64,000 bases of DNA from Pseudomonas yamanorum (GCF_013386765.1 NZ_JACARE010000010.1:225418-289417), one strand, 5' to 3'; counted from the stretch's first letter, positions 7,808-15,478 are shown. Notes: generated by a model not told the origin, from the sequence alone. A program made the numbers and translations.

Positions 7808-9955
7808 CTAGCGCCAGCTCCAGGAAACCCCGGTGTACACGCCCATGCCATCCCCCGGCGTGGACCGCGCCACATCCATCCCCTTGTCGTCATAACCCGG
7901 CGTGACCGTATTCGCGTAACGCCGATTGGTCAGGTTGCGCAGGTCGACCCAGGCTTGCCAGTCGTGCTTCGGCGCGTCATACCCGACTGTCGCCCCGAGC
8001 AGCGTGTAGGCCGCCGCGTAGTAGGAATTGGCATAGTCCACCGCCACCCGCGACGAATGCTCGCCGTTGAGGCTGGTGTAGAAACCACTCGGGTGGCTGT
8101 AGCGCAGTTGCGCCTGGTAGTAGTGCTTGGGGATGCCGGGCAAGGTGTTGTCGCCGAAGCGGTCGTCGTTGCGGTAGTGGAAGTCGCTGTAGGTATAGGC
8201 CTGGCGCAAGGCAAGCTGGCCGGTGCGGCCGCCGTCCCACAGCGGGCTGATCAGGCTCAGTTCCAGGCCTTGGTGCACGGTGGGGCTGGCGTTGGATTCG
8301 GCAATGACTGCGGACGTGGTGGACGTCGCGGCCTGGGTTTCGACGCTGAGCAATTCGTGGCGCACCTCAGAACGGTACAGCGCCAGGTCCCACTGGCCGA
8401 ACCACGCTTCACCGCGGCCACCGACTTCCAGGGTGGTGGCGGTCTGGTTTTTCAGTTTCACGCCTTCACGCTGTAACCCGCTCTCCGGGCCACTGTTTGC
8501 CGGGAAATACTTGTTGGAGCCCCAGATCATCGACCATGCATGAGGCGGCTCAACCGAGCGACTCAGGTTGCCGTACACCTGCAATTGCGGGCTGACGTCA
8601 TAACGCAGGCCCACCCGTGGCGCGTAATCCCAATCGTGCTGGCTGACCGGTGTGTGGGTTTCTGGGTAGCTGACTTCGGTTTCGCGGCGGGTGTAGATCG
8701 CCGCCAGCCCGGTGGTCAGCCAAAGGTCCGGCACCAGCTCCAGGTCATTGCCGATATGCAGCACGGTGTCGGAACCCAGGTAGCTGTAGTCGCGGGTCTT
8801 GGTGCCGGGCGCGTAGTCCTTCGTAGCACCAGCGGGAATCCGCACGAATTCCGAGCCACCGTTATTCGGCATGGCCTGGGTGGTACGCAAACCGAGGGTG
8901 GTCTTGCTGTCGCGCCCGAACACGGTGTCCTGGCGGATGTAATTCACGGTGCCGCTGACGTCGGTGTACGCGACCTTGAGGCGGTTGGTGCCTTCGCGCA
9001 GGTCCATCGGGTAGTCGTGATACGCCAGCCCGACCTCGACCCGGGCGTTGTCGTCCAGGTGCAAGGTGGTTTTGTTGGCGATCCAGGTCGAGCCCGGTTG
9101 CGTGCGTTTCGAGTCTCGCTTCAGGTTGAGCGCGGCAGCGGCACGCGGGTCGTGGCTGATCTGGTCGCGGGTCAGCTTGCCGGGGGAGTCGTTGTCGGTT
9201 TCGCGGTAGCGGAAGTAGAAGCGGGTTTCCAGGTCAGGGTTGAAGCGATAGCCGAAGTTGGCCGCCATGCCTTTGCCGCTGCCGGCGCTGTGGTTCTGGA
9301 AGCCGTCGTAGTGCGAGTCGGTGAGGCTGATGTAGTAGTCGGCATCCCCCAGCACTTGCCCCGAGCTGATCTCCCGCTGGGCGTAGCCATGGCTGCCGGC
9401 CTCGTAGCGCACCTGCAATTTGGGAGCGTCGTAACCGGTGTGGGTGACGTAGTTGACCGCCCCACCCAGGGCCAGTGCGCCCCGGTCAAAACCGTTGGCG
9501 CCGCGCAGCACTTCCACCCGGCTGAGCCACAACGGGTCCTTGAGTTCGTAGGGCGTGCCGCCGGGGCCGGTCAGCGGCAGGCCGTCGAAGGTCTCGTACA
9601 GGCCGGAGGCGTGAGCGCCCGGGCCGCGGTTGATGCCCGAGCCACGAATGGAAAGCTTCACCCCTTCGTTGTTCGCCGCCTTGGCGTATACGCCGGCCTG
9701 GTACTTGAACACGTCTTCGTTGGTGCTTACCCGGCCCTGATCGACGCTGCCCATGTCGATGTAATTGGTGGCGCCGGGCACGCTCTTGAGCTCGGCCTGG
9801 GCCAGTTCGTCGGCGCTGACCTCGGTGCCGCTGACTTCAACGGGGGCCAGTTGCAGCGTGTCGTCGGCCTGGGTCACGGGGCTGAAGCTCAGGGCGGCGC
9901 CAAAGCCCAGCAAGGGCCAGGCTTTTCGGGCGGGGAACGGAAACGCGGGGGGCAT
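7808..9955 (-). CDS. TonB-dependent outer-membrane receptor (FecA/YncD-like, no signalling domain)
   Basis: A 715-residue receptor from the ATG at 9955, which is preceded by AAGGA. An in-frame start 16 codons upstream would add residues before the signal peptide and has weaker support. After the signal peptide (about 1-30) comes the TonB-box-like LAPVEVSGTEV, a plug domain (about 55-165, with RVEVLRGANGFDRGALALGGAVNYVT) and a 22-strand barrel ending SWSWR. No STN domain is present, so no cell-surface signalling is expected. The plug resembles the FecA/YncD (PqqU) branch of COG4772; the substrate could be a ferric chelate or another large nutrient. The divergent XRE-cupin regulator may control it. 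Confidence 0.88.
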   Translation of the reverse strand: MPPAFPFPARKAWPLLGFGAALSFSPVTQADDTLQLAPVEVSGTEVSADELAQAELKSVPGATNYIDMGSVDQGRVSTNEDVFKYQAGVYAKAANNEGVKLSIRGSGINRGPGAHASGLYETFDGLPLTGPGGTPYELKDPLWLSRVEVLRGANGFDRGALALGGAVNYVTHTGYDAPKLQVRYEAGSHGYAQREISSGQVLGDADYYISLTDSHYDGFQNHSAGSGKGMAANFGYRFNPDLETRFYFRYRETDNDSPGKLTRDQISHDPRAAAALNLKRDSKRTQPGSTWIANKTTLHLDDNARVEVGLAYHDYPMDLREGTNRLKVAYTDVSGTVNYIRQDTVFGRDSKTTLGLRTTQAMPNNGGSEFVRIPAGATKDYAPGTKTRDYSYLGSDTVLHIGNDLELVPDLWLTTGLAAIYTRRETEVSYPETHTPVSQHDWDYAPRVGLRYDVSPQLQVYGNLSRSVEPPHAWSMIWGSNKYFPANSGPESGLQREGVKLKNQTATTLEVGGRGEAWFGQWDLALYRSEVRHELLSVETQAATSTTSAVIAESNASPTVHQGLELSLISPLWDGGRTGQLALRQAYTYSDFHYRNDDRFGDNTLPGIPKHYYQAQLRYSHPSGFYTSLNGEHSSRVAVDYANSYYAAAYTLLGATVGYDAPKHDWQAWVDLRNLTNRRYANTVTPGYDDKGMDVARSTPGDGMGVYTGVSWSWR

Positions 9956-10171
9956 GGGGGTAAATCCTTGGAATTCGTTTTTGCGACGGGCTCGGTCCGG
10001 CACAAGGTCTGTGGTGGGAAGCCTGTGAAGCCCGGCGGGTCACCCTTGATGAACGAACAGCCGTCAATCGGCGTTAAGTCCAAAATCGAATTACCAAATG
10101 CAAACTCAGTATTTATGGAAATAAGCGCCACGGATTACTGTAGGGCCATTGAGTCCCCAGAGATTTACGTC
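9956..10171. promoter_or_regulatory. Divergent intergenic region between TonB receptor and small ORF/XRE-cupin unit
   Basis: This 216-base stretch must contain the promoters for the receptor (minus) and for the small ORF and regulator (plus). AATTACCAAATGCAAACTC and surrounding AT-rich sequence near 10089-10125 is the likely promoter core. No obvious Fur box or long palindrome was seen. Confidence 0.4.
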
Positions 10172-10330
10172 ATGCAAACATCCGCCACCGTCATCGACTT
10201 CACCCTCCACCGCAAACGCCGCCAGGCACGCGCAGCGGCTGAACTGATGTGGGCGATGTACGCGGCACGGGCCGGGGTCGCGGTGTTTACCGCGCACGTC
10301 ACCACCTCCAGCGATACCCGCCGGGCGTGA
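10172..10330 (+). CDS. Small basic/hydrophobic protein, 52 residues
   Basis: The ORF begins MQTSATVIDFTLHRKRRQAR, continues with AAAELMWAMYAARAG and ends SSDTRRA. It stops five bases before the ATG of the XRE-cupin regulator, which suggests one transcript and coupled translation. I do not recognise a domain. The TVIDF start, basic patch and WAMYAARAG segment give it a small amphipathic look, and it is unlikely to be chance because the spacing to the next gene is tight. Several in-frame alternative starts exist upstream, but the ATG at 10172 gives the most compact ORF. Function unknown. Confidence 0.6.
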   Translation: MQTSATVIDFTLHRKRRQARAAAELMWAMYAARAGVAVFTAHVTTSSDTRRA

Positions 10331-10334
10331 GGCG

Positions 10335-10973
10335 ATGAATTTCCTGCATGCGATTCCCGAAGTGCCCGACCTCCCCGCCAAACCCAAGGATTGCAACAAC
10401 GGCGACGACGACGCCATCGGCCAGTGCGTCGCCCACAACCTGCAACGCCTGCGCAGTAAACGCTACCTGTCGCTGGATGCACTGGCGCGCAACTGCGGTG
10501 TAAGCCGCGCGATGCTCGCGCAGATTGAATCCGGGCGCAGCGTGCCGTCGATCAAAGTGCTGTGCAAAATCGCCAAAGGCCTGAAAGTCTCGGTGGCGGC
10601 CTTTCTGGAAAATCGCGCGTTCGAAGGGGTTGAACTGCTGCCGGCGCAACAGAGCAAACGCCTGGTGAGTGCCGACGGCACCTTCATCAGCCGCGCGCTG
10701 TTTCCCTACGATATGGCGCGCCAGTCGGAGTTCTACGAGATACGCCTGAAGGCGCTCGGCGAAGAAGTTTCAGAAGGTCACGGGCCGGGCATCCAGGAGA
10801 ACCTGGTGGTGGCCCAGGGCGTGCTGGAAGTCAGCGTCAACGAAGAACGCTACCTGCTTTCCACCGGTGACTCGATCCTGTTCTACGCCGACCAGCCCCA
10901 CCGCTACCGCAACCCCGCAGACAGCGAGGCCGTGGCGTTCCTGGTGATCACCTACCCGGAACGCCTGGACTGA
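10335..10973 (+). CDS. XRE-family transcriptional regulator with C-terminal cupin domain
   Basis: A 212-residue protein with a helix-turn-helix (about 35-90: NLQRLRSKRYLSLDALARNC, SRAMLAQIESGRSVPSIKVL) and a small-molecule-binding cupin barrel (about 130-205, including GDSILFYADQPHRYRNPAD). XRE-cupin regulators sense small metabolites, often amines, sulfur compounds or amino acids. It is the last gene of a two-gene unit with the 52-residue ORF and is divergent from a TonB receptor. GAGG lies very close to the ATG. The family call is strong; effector and regulon are unknown. Confidence 0.9.
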   Translation: MNFLHAIPEVPDLPAKPKDCNNGDDDAIGQCVAHNLQRLRSKRYLSLDALARNCGVSRAMLAQIESGRSVPSIKVLCKIAKGLKVSVAAFLENRAFEGVELLPAQQSKRLVSADGTFISRALFPYDMARQSEFYEIRLKALGEEVSEGHGPGIQENLVVAQGVLEVSVNEERYLLSTGDSILFYADQPHRYRNPADSEAVAFLVITYPERLD

Positions 10974-10978
10974 AACGC

Positions 10979-11008
10979 AAAAAGCCCCGGCACTTGCCGG
11001 GGCTTTTT
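10979..11008. terminator. Bidirectional terminator
   Basis: Strong GC stem GCCCCGGCA/CCGGGGC flanked by AAAAA on one side and TTTTT on the other. It serves the XRE-cupin gene on the plus strand and the Met-rich gene on the minus strand, whose stop codon is 18 bases away. Confidence 0.9.
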
Positions 11009-11026
11009 GATTTCACGCCAACCGAA

Positions 11027-11539
11027 TCAGCAGGTGCAGCACATCATCGGCATGCCGTTGCAGCTCATCATCATCGGCATGGCGCAGTCGTTCATCATCT
11101 TCATCATCAGCATGCAGCAGTTGTTCATCATGTCCATGCTCATGCCTGGCATCGGCATCATCTTGCAGGTCATGCAGTCCGCTTCCATCTTGCATTCCAT
11201 GACGCACTTCATCATCGGCATGGGCATGCCCATCGGCATCATCATCGGCATGTTCATGGAGGACATGCTGTTCATCATCGCCATGCCGTCTTGCGACATG
11301 CACATCATCGACATGTTGGCGCACTGCATCATCATCGGCATGCCGCAGTTCATCATCATCGCCATCATTTCGGCGTTGTTCTTGAACATCGCCATGTCCA
11401 TGCCCGCGGCCGGCTTCATGGTGCACATCATGGCCTCGTCGGTCATCTTGCAGGTCATGGTGGCCATCATCATCGGCATGCCCATCATCGGCATCATTGG
11501 CATCGCGTTGTTCATTGGCATCTGCATGGCGTTCATCAT
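11027..11539 (-). CDS. Extremely methionine- and cysteine-rich protein of unknown function
   Basis: A 170-residue ORF from the ATG at 11539. By hand count it holds 71 Met (42%) and 16 Cys, mostly as MPMM, MMM, MCM and CxxxM-like clusters, and ends MCCTC. It has no His, Arg, Ile, Trp or Tyr and only one each of Leu, Val and Phe. ACGGAG eight to nine bases before the ATG is a good ribosome binding site, and a terminator follows the stop. There is no charged-then-hydrophobic N-terminus, so a Sec signal peptide is unlikely. Dense thioether and thiol ligands suit Cu(I)/Ag(I) binding or oxidant scavenging, both inference. The plus-strand His- and Ile-rich ORFs over it arise from the same CAT/ATC repeats and lack start signals. 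Many internal ATG codons make the exact start uncertain. Confidence 0.75.
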   Translation of the reverse strand: MMNAMQMPMNNAMPMMPMMGMPMMMATMTCKMTDEAMMCTMKPAAGMDMAMFKNNAEMMAMMMNCGMPMMMQCANMSMMCMSQDGMAMMNSMSSMNMPMMMPMGMPMPMMKCVMECKMEADCMTCKMMPMPGMSMDMMNNCCMLMMKMMNDCAMPMMMSCNGMPMMCCTC

Positions 11540-11585
11540 GTTCGAAACTCCGTAATCGACAGGAAATGAGTAAGTTCTGGGGCCG

Positions 11586-11613
11586 ATTCTAGAGATGCCG
11601 CACAACGGCGCAA
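11586..11613 (-). promoter_or_regulatory. Candidate sigma-70 promoter of the Met-rich gene
   Basis: On the minus strand TTGCGC (11608-11613) and TAGAAT (11586-11591) are 16 bases apart, about 47 bases before the start codon. The -10 is a good match and the -35 partial. Confidence 0.5.
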
Positions 11614-11653
11614 GGCGCTGGCCCAGCAGCAAGAATAGACGCTGCATGGGGAT

Positions 11654-11677
11654 TTATCGGAGCGAGGCAGCCGATAA
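11654..11677. promoter_or_regulatory. Inverted repeat TTATCGG-N10-CCGATAA upstream of the Met-rich gene
   Basis: A perfect 7-base inverted repeat with a 10-base spacer, centred about 125 bases upstream of the Met-rich start codon and about 55 bases upstream of its candidate -35. It could bind a dimeric regulator. No T run follows, so it is not a terminator for the adjacent monooxygenase gene, which ends at 11818 on the same strand. Confidence 0.4.
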
Positions 11678-11817
11678 TTCCGTGATAACAGAGGGTTTGA
11701 AGTGATCGCGCCGGCTGACTCCGTTACTGGTTCGAAACCGGCGCGATGGATATGCGATTGGGGAATGGCCTCCAATCAGAAGGAAATAAACGATCTAACC
11801 ACCGTGAAAATACACGG

Positions 11818-13146
11818 TCATCCGGCGAAGAAGCGGTTCGCCGGACGCGGCAATCCGAGGTTTTCCCGCAGGGTAGAGCCTTCGTACTCCCGCCGGAAGA
11901 TCCCGCGCCCCTGCAACTCGGGCACCACCTTGGCGACAAAATCATCGAGCCCGCCCGGCAGCCACGGGAACATGATGTTGAAGCCATCGCTGCCCTCTTC
12001 TTCCAGCCATTGCTGCATCTGGTCGGCAATGCTGTGGGCCGTGCCGACAAACGACAAGCCGGCATAACCACCAAGGCGCTGGGCCAGTTGGCGCACCGTC
12101 AGTTGCTCGCGATCGGCCAGCGCCAGCACCCGCTCCCGAGAGCTTTGGCTGGCGTTGGTTTCGGGAATGGGTGGCAGGTACTGGTCGGGATCAAACTTGG
12201 TTGCGTCGGTGCCCAGCGCTATCGACAGCGAGGCGATTGCACTTTCGTAATGCACCAGGCTGTCGAGGTGCGCACGAATCCGGCGGGCTTCTTCCTGTGT
12301 ATCGCCGACCACCACAAAGGCCCCGGGCAGAATCTTCAGGTGGTCGGGATGCCGACCCACCGCCAGCATCCGGCGCTTGATATCCGCATAAAACTTACGC
12401 CCCTCCTCCAGCGTACCCGGCGCGACAAAAATCACCTCGGCGGTTTCTGCCGCCAGTTGCCGCCCGGGCTCCGAGGCCCCGGCCTGCACGATCACCGGCC
12501 AGCCCTGCACCGGCCGGGCAATGTGCAGCGGGCCGCGCACGTTGAGGTAGCGGCCTTGATGGTTGAGGGTGTGCAGTTTGTCGGGGTCGAAGTACACGCC
12601 GCTGTCGGCATCGCGGTTGAAGGCGTCATCGGCCCAACTGTCCCAGAGGCCGGTGACCACATCGTAGAACTCACGTGCACGGGCGTAGCGCTCGTCGTGG
12701 GCGTAGGCCTGTTCCAGGCCGAAATTCTGCGCGGCATCCGGGTTGGCGGTGGTGACGATGTTCCAGCCGGCGCGACCATTGCTCAAGTGATCCAGGGACG
12801 CGAAACGACGGGCGATGTGGAATGGCTCGTCGTAAGTGGTCGACGCGGTGGCGACCAGGCCGATGTACTCGGTGGCCTGGCTCAGGGCCGACAGCAAGGT
12901 GAACGGCTCAAATGAGGTGGCCGTGTGGCTGCGCTTCAACGCGTCGATGGGCATGTTGAGCAGGGCCAGGTGGTCGGCCATAAAGAAGGCATCGAAACGC
13001 GCCGTCTCCAGGGTCTGGGCGAACTGCTTGAGGTGCGCGAAGTTGAAGTTGGCGTCGCGGTAAGCGCCGGGATAGCGCCAGGCGCCGGTGTGGATGCTGA
13101 CCGGGCGCATGAACGCGCCCAGTTTCAGTTGGCGTGGAGTGCTCAT
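11818..13146 (-). CDS. LLM-class flavin-dependent monooxygenase (NtaA/SnaA/DszA type)
   Basis: A 442-residue protein with the features of the nitrilotriacetate/dibenzothiophene monooxygenase branch of the bacterial luciferase-like family: N-terminal LGAFMRPVSIHTGAWRYPGA, then ATASTTYDEPFHIARRFASL, SNGRAGWNIVTTANPDAAQN and the phosphate-binding PVIVQAGASEPGRQLAAETA. These enzymes use FMNH2 supplied by a separate reductase to oxidise organosulfur or amine compounds. No flavin reductase or sulfonate transporter is adjacent. It is transcribed away from the MarR gene, 75 bases from that gene's stop. Substrate unknown. Confidence 0.88.
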   Translation of the reverse strand: MSTPRQLKLGAFMRPVSIHTGAWRYPGAYRDANFNFAHLKQFAQTLETARFDAFFMADHLALLNMPIDALKRSHTATSFEPFTLLSALSQATEYIGLVATASTTYDEPFHIARRFASLDHLSNGRAGWNIVTTANPDAAQNFGLEQAYAHDERYARAREFYDVVTGLWDSWADDAFNRDADSGVYFDPDKLHTLNHQGRYLNVRGPLHIARPVQGWPVIVQAGASEPGRQLAAETAEVIFVAPGTLEEGRKFYADIKRRMLAVGRHPDHLKILPGAFVVVGDTQEEARRIRAHLDSLVHYESAIASLSIALGTDATKFDPDQYLPPIPETNASQSSRERVLALADREQLTVRQLAQRLGGYAGLSFVGTAHSIADQMQQWLEEEGSDGFNIMFPWLPGGLDDFVAKVVPELQGRGIFRREYEGSTLRENLGLPRPANRFFAG

Positions 13147-13220
13147 GGAAAACCCCTGATCGAGAGGGGCTCAGCATCGGATGCGCGAACGGCGTCTGTC
13201 TAATAACGAAAGGATCTGGC

Positions 13221-13745
13221 TTATGCCTGGACAGAGCGACTGTTGTAGTCCGCCAGAAATGCTTCGGAGGCGACATGATCCGCCATGCCCCGCAGCTGCG
13301 CCGCCGAATCATGCCCCAGCACCTCCTCCACCCGATTATTGGCTGAGGCCCAGTACACCAGCGCCTCGCTGAACAGCGCTTCGCCCTTGGGCGTGAGCAC
13401 ACAGCGTTTGGTGCGCTTGTCCAAGGCGTCCGGGCGCAGCTCGACAATCCCGTCGCGCACCAGCGGCTTCATGGCATGGGTCAGCGCTGACATCAGGATC
13501 GCCAGGCGTCCGGCCAGCTCCTGCAACGTCGGCCCGCCCTGCTCATCCACCGCCGACAGCCGGGTGATTTCACCCAGCAAGCCGACCTGCGTGGCCTTCA
13601 GGCCAATCGGCGCCAGCGCTTCGTCATACAGCTGCCCCAGCCGCCTGGCGGCACGGCGCAATGCGTTGTTGGTGCACGCCACGTCACCCAGCAAATCCAA
13701 AAGTTCGGCGCGTGCTTTATCGGTATTGATCTTCTCGGTTGGCAT
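13221..13745 (-). CDS. MarR-family transcriptional regulator
   Basis: A 174-residue winged-helix protein. Translation should start at the ATG at 13745, which has GGAGG eight bases upstream; longer in-frame ORFs lack this. The core runs LGQLYDEALAPIGLKATQVG, then LTHAMKPLVRDGIVELRPD and KRTKRCVLTPKGEALF, the recognition helix and wing of the family. It is divergent from an SDR gene across a 120-base junction carrying two TTGAGT-type motifs, so it most likely represses that gene and itself. MarR proteins usually release DNA on binding phenolic or other lipophilic ligands. Confidence 0.9.
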   Translation of the reverse strand: MPTEKINTDKARAELLDLLGDVACTNNALRRAARRLGQLYDEALAPIGLKATQVGLLGEITRLSAVDEQGGPTLQELAGRLAILMSALTHAMKPLVRDGIVELRPDALDKRTKRCVLTPKGEALFSEALVYWASANNRVEEVLGHDSAAQLRGMADHVASEAFLADYNSRSVQA

Positions 13746-13773
13746 TTTCAGTTCCTCCATGCCGCTAGAATGA

Positions 13774-13850
13774 TTGAGTGCTAAACCATTGACAAGGACA
13801 AATGCCGAGCTTATAACTTGAGCCCTCAACAATATTGGTTGAGTACTCAT
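13774..13850. promoter_or_regulatory. Divergent promoter/operator region for MarR and SDR genes
   Basis: Plus strand: TTGACA (13789-13794), 17 bases, TATAAC (13812-13817), close to the sigma-70 consensus and pointing to an SDR transcript starting near 13824. Just after it lies CTCAAC-N7-GTTGAG (13825-13843), overlapping TTGAGTACTCAT (13839-13850). A related TTGAGTGCTAAA lies at 13774-13785, inside the likely marR promoter. Bound MarR would block both promoters. The operator assignment is inference from position and symmetry. Confidence 0.6.
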
Positions 13851-13865
13851 CTTTTGGAGCCGTTC

Positions 13866-14666
13866 ATGTCGACCCTCGCTTCCACAAAAATTGCCCTTAT
13901 CACTGGCGCGTCATCCGGTATTGGTGCGGTGTATGCCGACCGATTGGCGGCTCGCGGCTACGATCTGATCCTGGTGGCCCGTCGCGAAGACCGGCTGAAA
14001 GCCCTCGCCGCGAAGATCACGCAAACCCACGGGCGTCAGGTCCAGACCCTTGGCGCCGACCTGGTGAACCCTGCTGACCTGGCCCGCGTAGAAAGCCTGC
14101 TGGCCAGCAATCCGGCGATCCAGGTGCTGGTGAACAACGCCGGCCTGGCCCGCCTGCACCCGCTGGCTCAATCCTCCGTCGAGGACTCCACCACCCAGAT
14201 CGCCCTGAACATCACCGCCCTCACCCGCCTGACCCACGCGGCGCTGCCCGGCATGCTGGTGCGTAATGAAGGCGTGATCATCAACGTGGCGTCGGTGTTG
14301 GGCGTGCATTCGCTGCCGGTCAGTTCGGTGTACAGCGGCACCAAGAGCTATGTCCTGGCGTTCAGCCGTGGCTTGCAATCGGAGCTGGCAGAAACCGGAG
14401 TGAAAGTGCAGATCGTGCTGCCGGCGTCCACCGCTACCGAAATTTGGGACGAGTCGGGCATTCCGCTTTCCGCGCTGCAAAAAGAGTCGGTCATGACCAC
14501 CGAGAATCTGGTGGACGCGGCATTGGCCGGACTTGATCAGGGCGAGACGATCACCTGGCCGTCGGTGGCCGATGGCTCGCTGTGGGACACTTATGACGCC
14601 GCGCGCGGCGCATTGTTTGCAGCCACGCAGACGGGCAAGCCGGCGCCCCGGTATGGGATTGTCTGA
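13866..14666 (+). CDS. SDR-family NAD(P)-dependent oxidoreductase
   Basis: A 266-residue classical short-chain dehydrogenase. TGASSGIGAVYADRLAARGY is the nucleotide-binding glycine motif, NNAGLA the central motif, and the catalytic set is Ser in NVASVLGVHSLPVSSVYSGTK with Tyr-x3-Lys in YSGTKSY. The ATG at 13866 has GGAG six bases upstream. The divergent MarR gene probably controls it. The subfamily resembles oxidoreductases often annotated as ketoacyl or aldehyde reductases; the substrate cannot be told. Confidence 0.92.
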   Translation: MSTLASTKIALITGASSGIGAVYADRLAARGYDLILVARREDRLKALAAKITQTHGRQVQTLGADLVNPADLARVESLLASNPAIQVLVNNAGLARLHPLAQSSVEDSTTQIALNITALTRLTHAALPGMLVRNEGVIINVASVLGVHSLPVSSVYSGTKSYVLAFSRGLQSELAETGVKVQIVLPASTATEIWDESGIPLSALQKESVMTTENLVDAALAGLDQGETITWPSVADGSLWDTYDAARGALFAATQTGKPAPRYGIV

Positions 14667-14680
14667 GGCGCCAGCAGGTC

Positions 14681-14956
14681 TTATTGAATACCGATGGAAA
14701 TGCGCCGCACAGTCTGCTCCTCACGGGGCAGGCTGATGTCGCCTTCGTAGGTGCACTCGCGGCCGGTGCAGCTGTTTTCCAAGGTCACCGGCGCAACGCT
14801 TTTGACCGGGAAACGCGGCTTGGGCTCAGCCTGCGGCGTGAGGGGTACAGCGCTGAGGATGGGAGCCTCGTAGGTCAGGTCCAGGTTGGACGCGTAAGCC
14901 TGGGTGGCCAGAACGGCGAGCAGTGCGCTCGACATGACAGTCCTTGTAAACAACAT
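14681..14956 (-). CDS. Small secreted protein of unknown function
   Basis: A 91-residue protein from the ATG at 14956. Residues about 1-22 (MLFTRTVMSSALLAVLATQAYA) are a Sec signal peptide ending in AYA. The mature part has two cysteines (NSCTGREC), which could form a disulfide, and ends VRRISIGIQ. Longer in-frame readings upstream lack a signal sequence at their N-terminus and are unlikely. Not recognised as a family member. It is 65 bases downstream of the ABM-family gene on the same strand. Confidence 0.65.
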   Translation of the reverse strand: MLFTRTVMSSALLAVLATQAYASNLDLTYEAPILSAVPLTPQAEPKPRFPVKSVAPVTLENSCTGRECTYEGDISLPREEQTVRRISIGIQ

Positions 14957-15021
14957 CGAAATCTTTCCGGGCAGCAAAAAATGAAGGGGCAATGATAACC
15001 CCTTGAGCCACCGGGTTGAAG

Positions 15022-15327
15022 TCAGGGCGTCTGGACGGCGGGTTCCAGCACCAGAACGTTGGAGGGGCCGGCACGAAATGTCGGGTTGTGCTTCGCGGCT
15101 TCGAGCATGTGAGGCGCTGCGTGGTGATCCTTGAGCGCCGCCTTTGAAGCCCACGTCTCGATCAACACAAAACTGTCGCTGTTGCCTTCCACCGGATGCA
15201 GGTCGTACTGGATGCAACCCGCTTCAGCCCGCACCAGCGGAGCGAGCCTGGCAAACGCGGCCAACTGGTCCGCACCCCGCCCAGGCTGGGTATTGATGAT
15301 GACGACAAGCCGCACTTCATCGGACAT
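15022..15327 (-). CDS. Putative quinol monooxygenase / ABM-domain protein
   Basis: A 101-residue ferredoxin-like alpha/beta barrel protein of the antibiotic biosynthesis monooxygenase (YgiN-like) family. The pattern is VVIINTQPGR, then LAPLVRAEAGCIQYDLHPVE, SFVLIETWASKAALKDHHAA and HMLEAA. Members form dimers and oxidise quinols or handle small aromatic compounds without a cofactor. Start choice is uncertain: the ATG at 15327 and a GTG at 15336 both lack a good Shine-Dalgarno. The divergent neighbour is an amidase. Confidence 0.85.
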   Translation of the reverse strand: MSDEVRLVVIINTQPGRGADQLAAFARLAPLVRAEAGCIQYDLHPVEGNSDSFVLIETWASKAALKDHHAAPHMLEAAKHNPTFRAGPSNVLVLEPAVQTP

Positions 15328-15429
15328 AAACAGCACCGTTATCGATAAGGAAAAAGAGGAACCACAGTAAGGGATGCCATGCGCTGGCGCTACGAAAAAT
15401 CTATCAGTAAGCTAGTTTCACTGAACGGA

Positions 15430-15445
15430 TTGAGTCAGCACTCAA
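15430..15445. promoter_or_regulatory. Inverted repeat TTGAGT-N4-ACTCAA before the amidase gene
   Basis: A perfect 6-base inverted repeat with a 4-base spacer, 33 bases before the GTG start of the amidase. Its half-sites are the same TTGAGT found at the MarR/SDR junction 1.6 kb away. Confidence 0.45.
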
Positions 15446-15478
15446 GCCCTCCCCTTTTCTGCCCCCGGCGATAACCAC

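Noticed and set aside
10994..11569. Plus-strand His-rich (191 codons) and Ile-rich (11007-11555) open frames over the Met-rich gene
   Set aside because: They arise because the ATG-rich minus strand reads as CAT and ATC on the plus strand. Neither has a ribosome binding site at its start, and both overlap the terminator of the XRE-cupin gene or lie just after it. The minus-strand frame has all expression signals.
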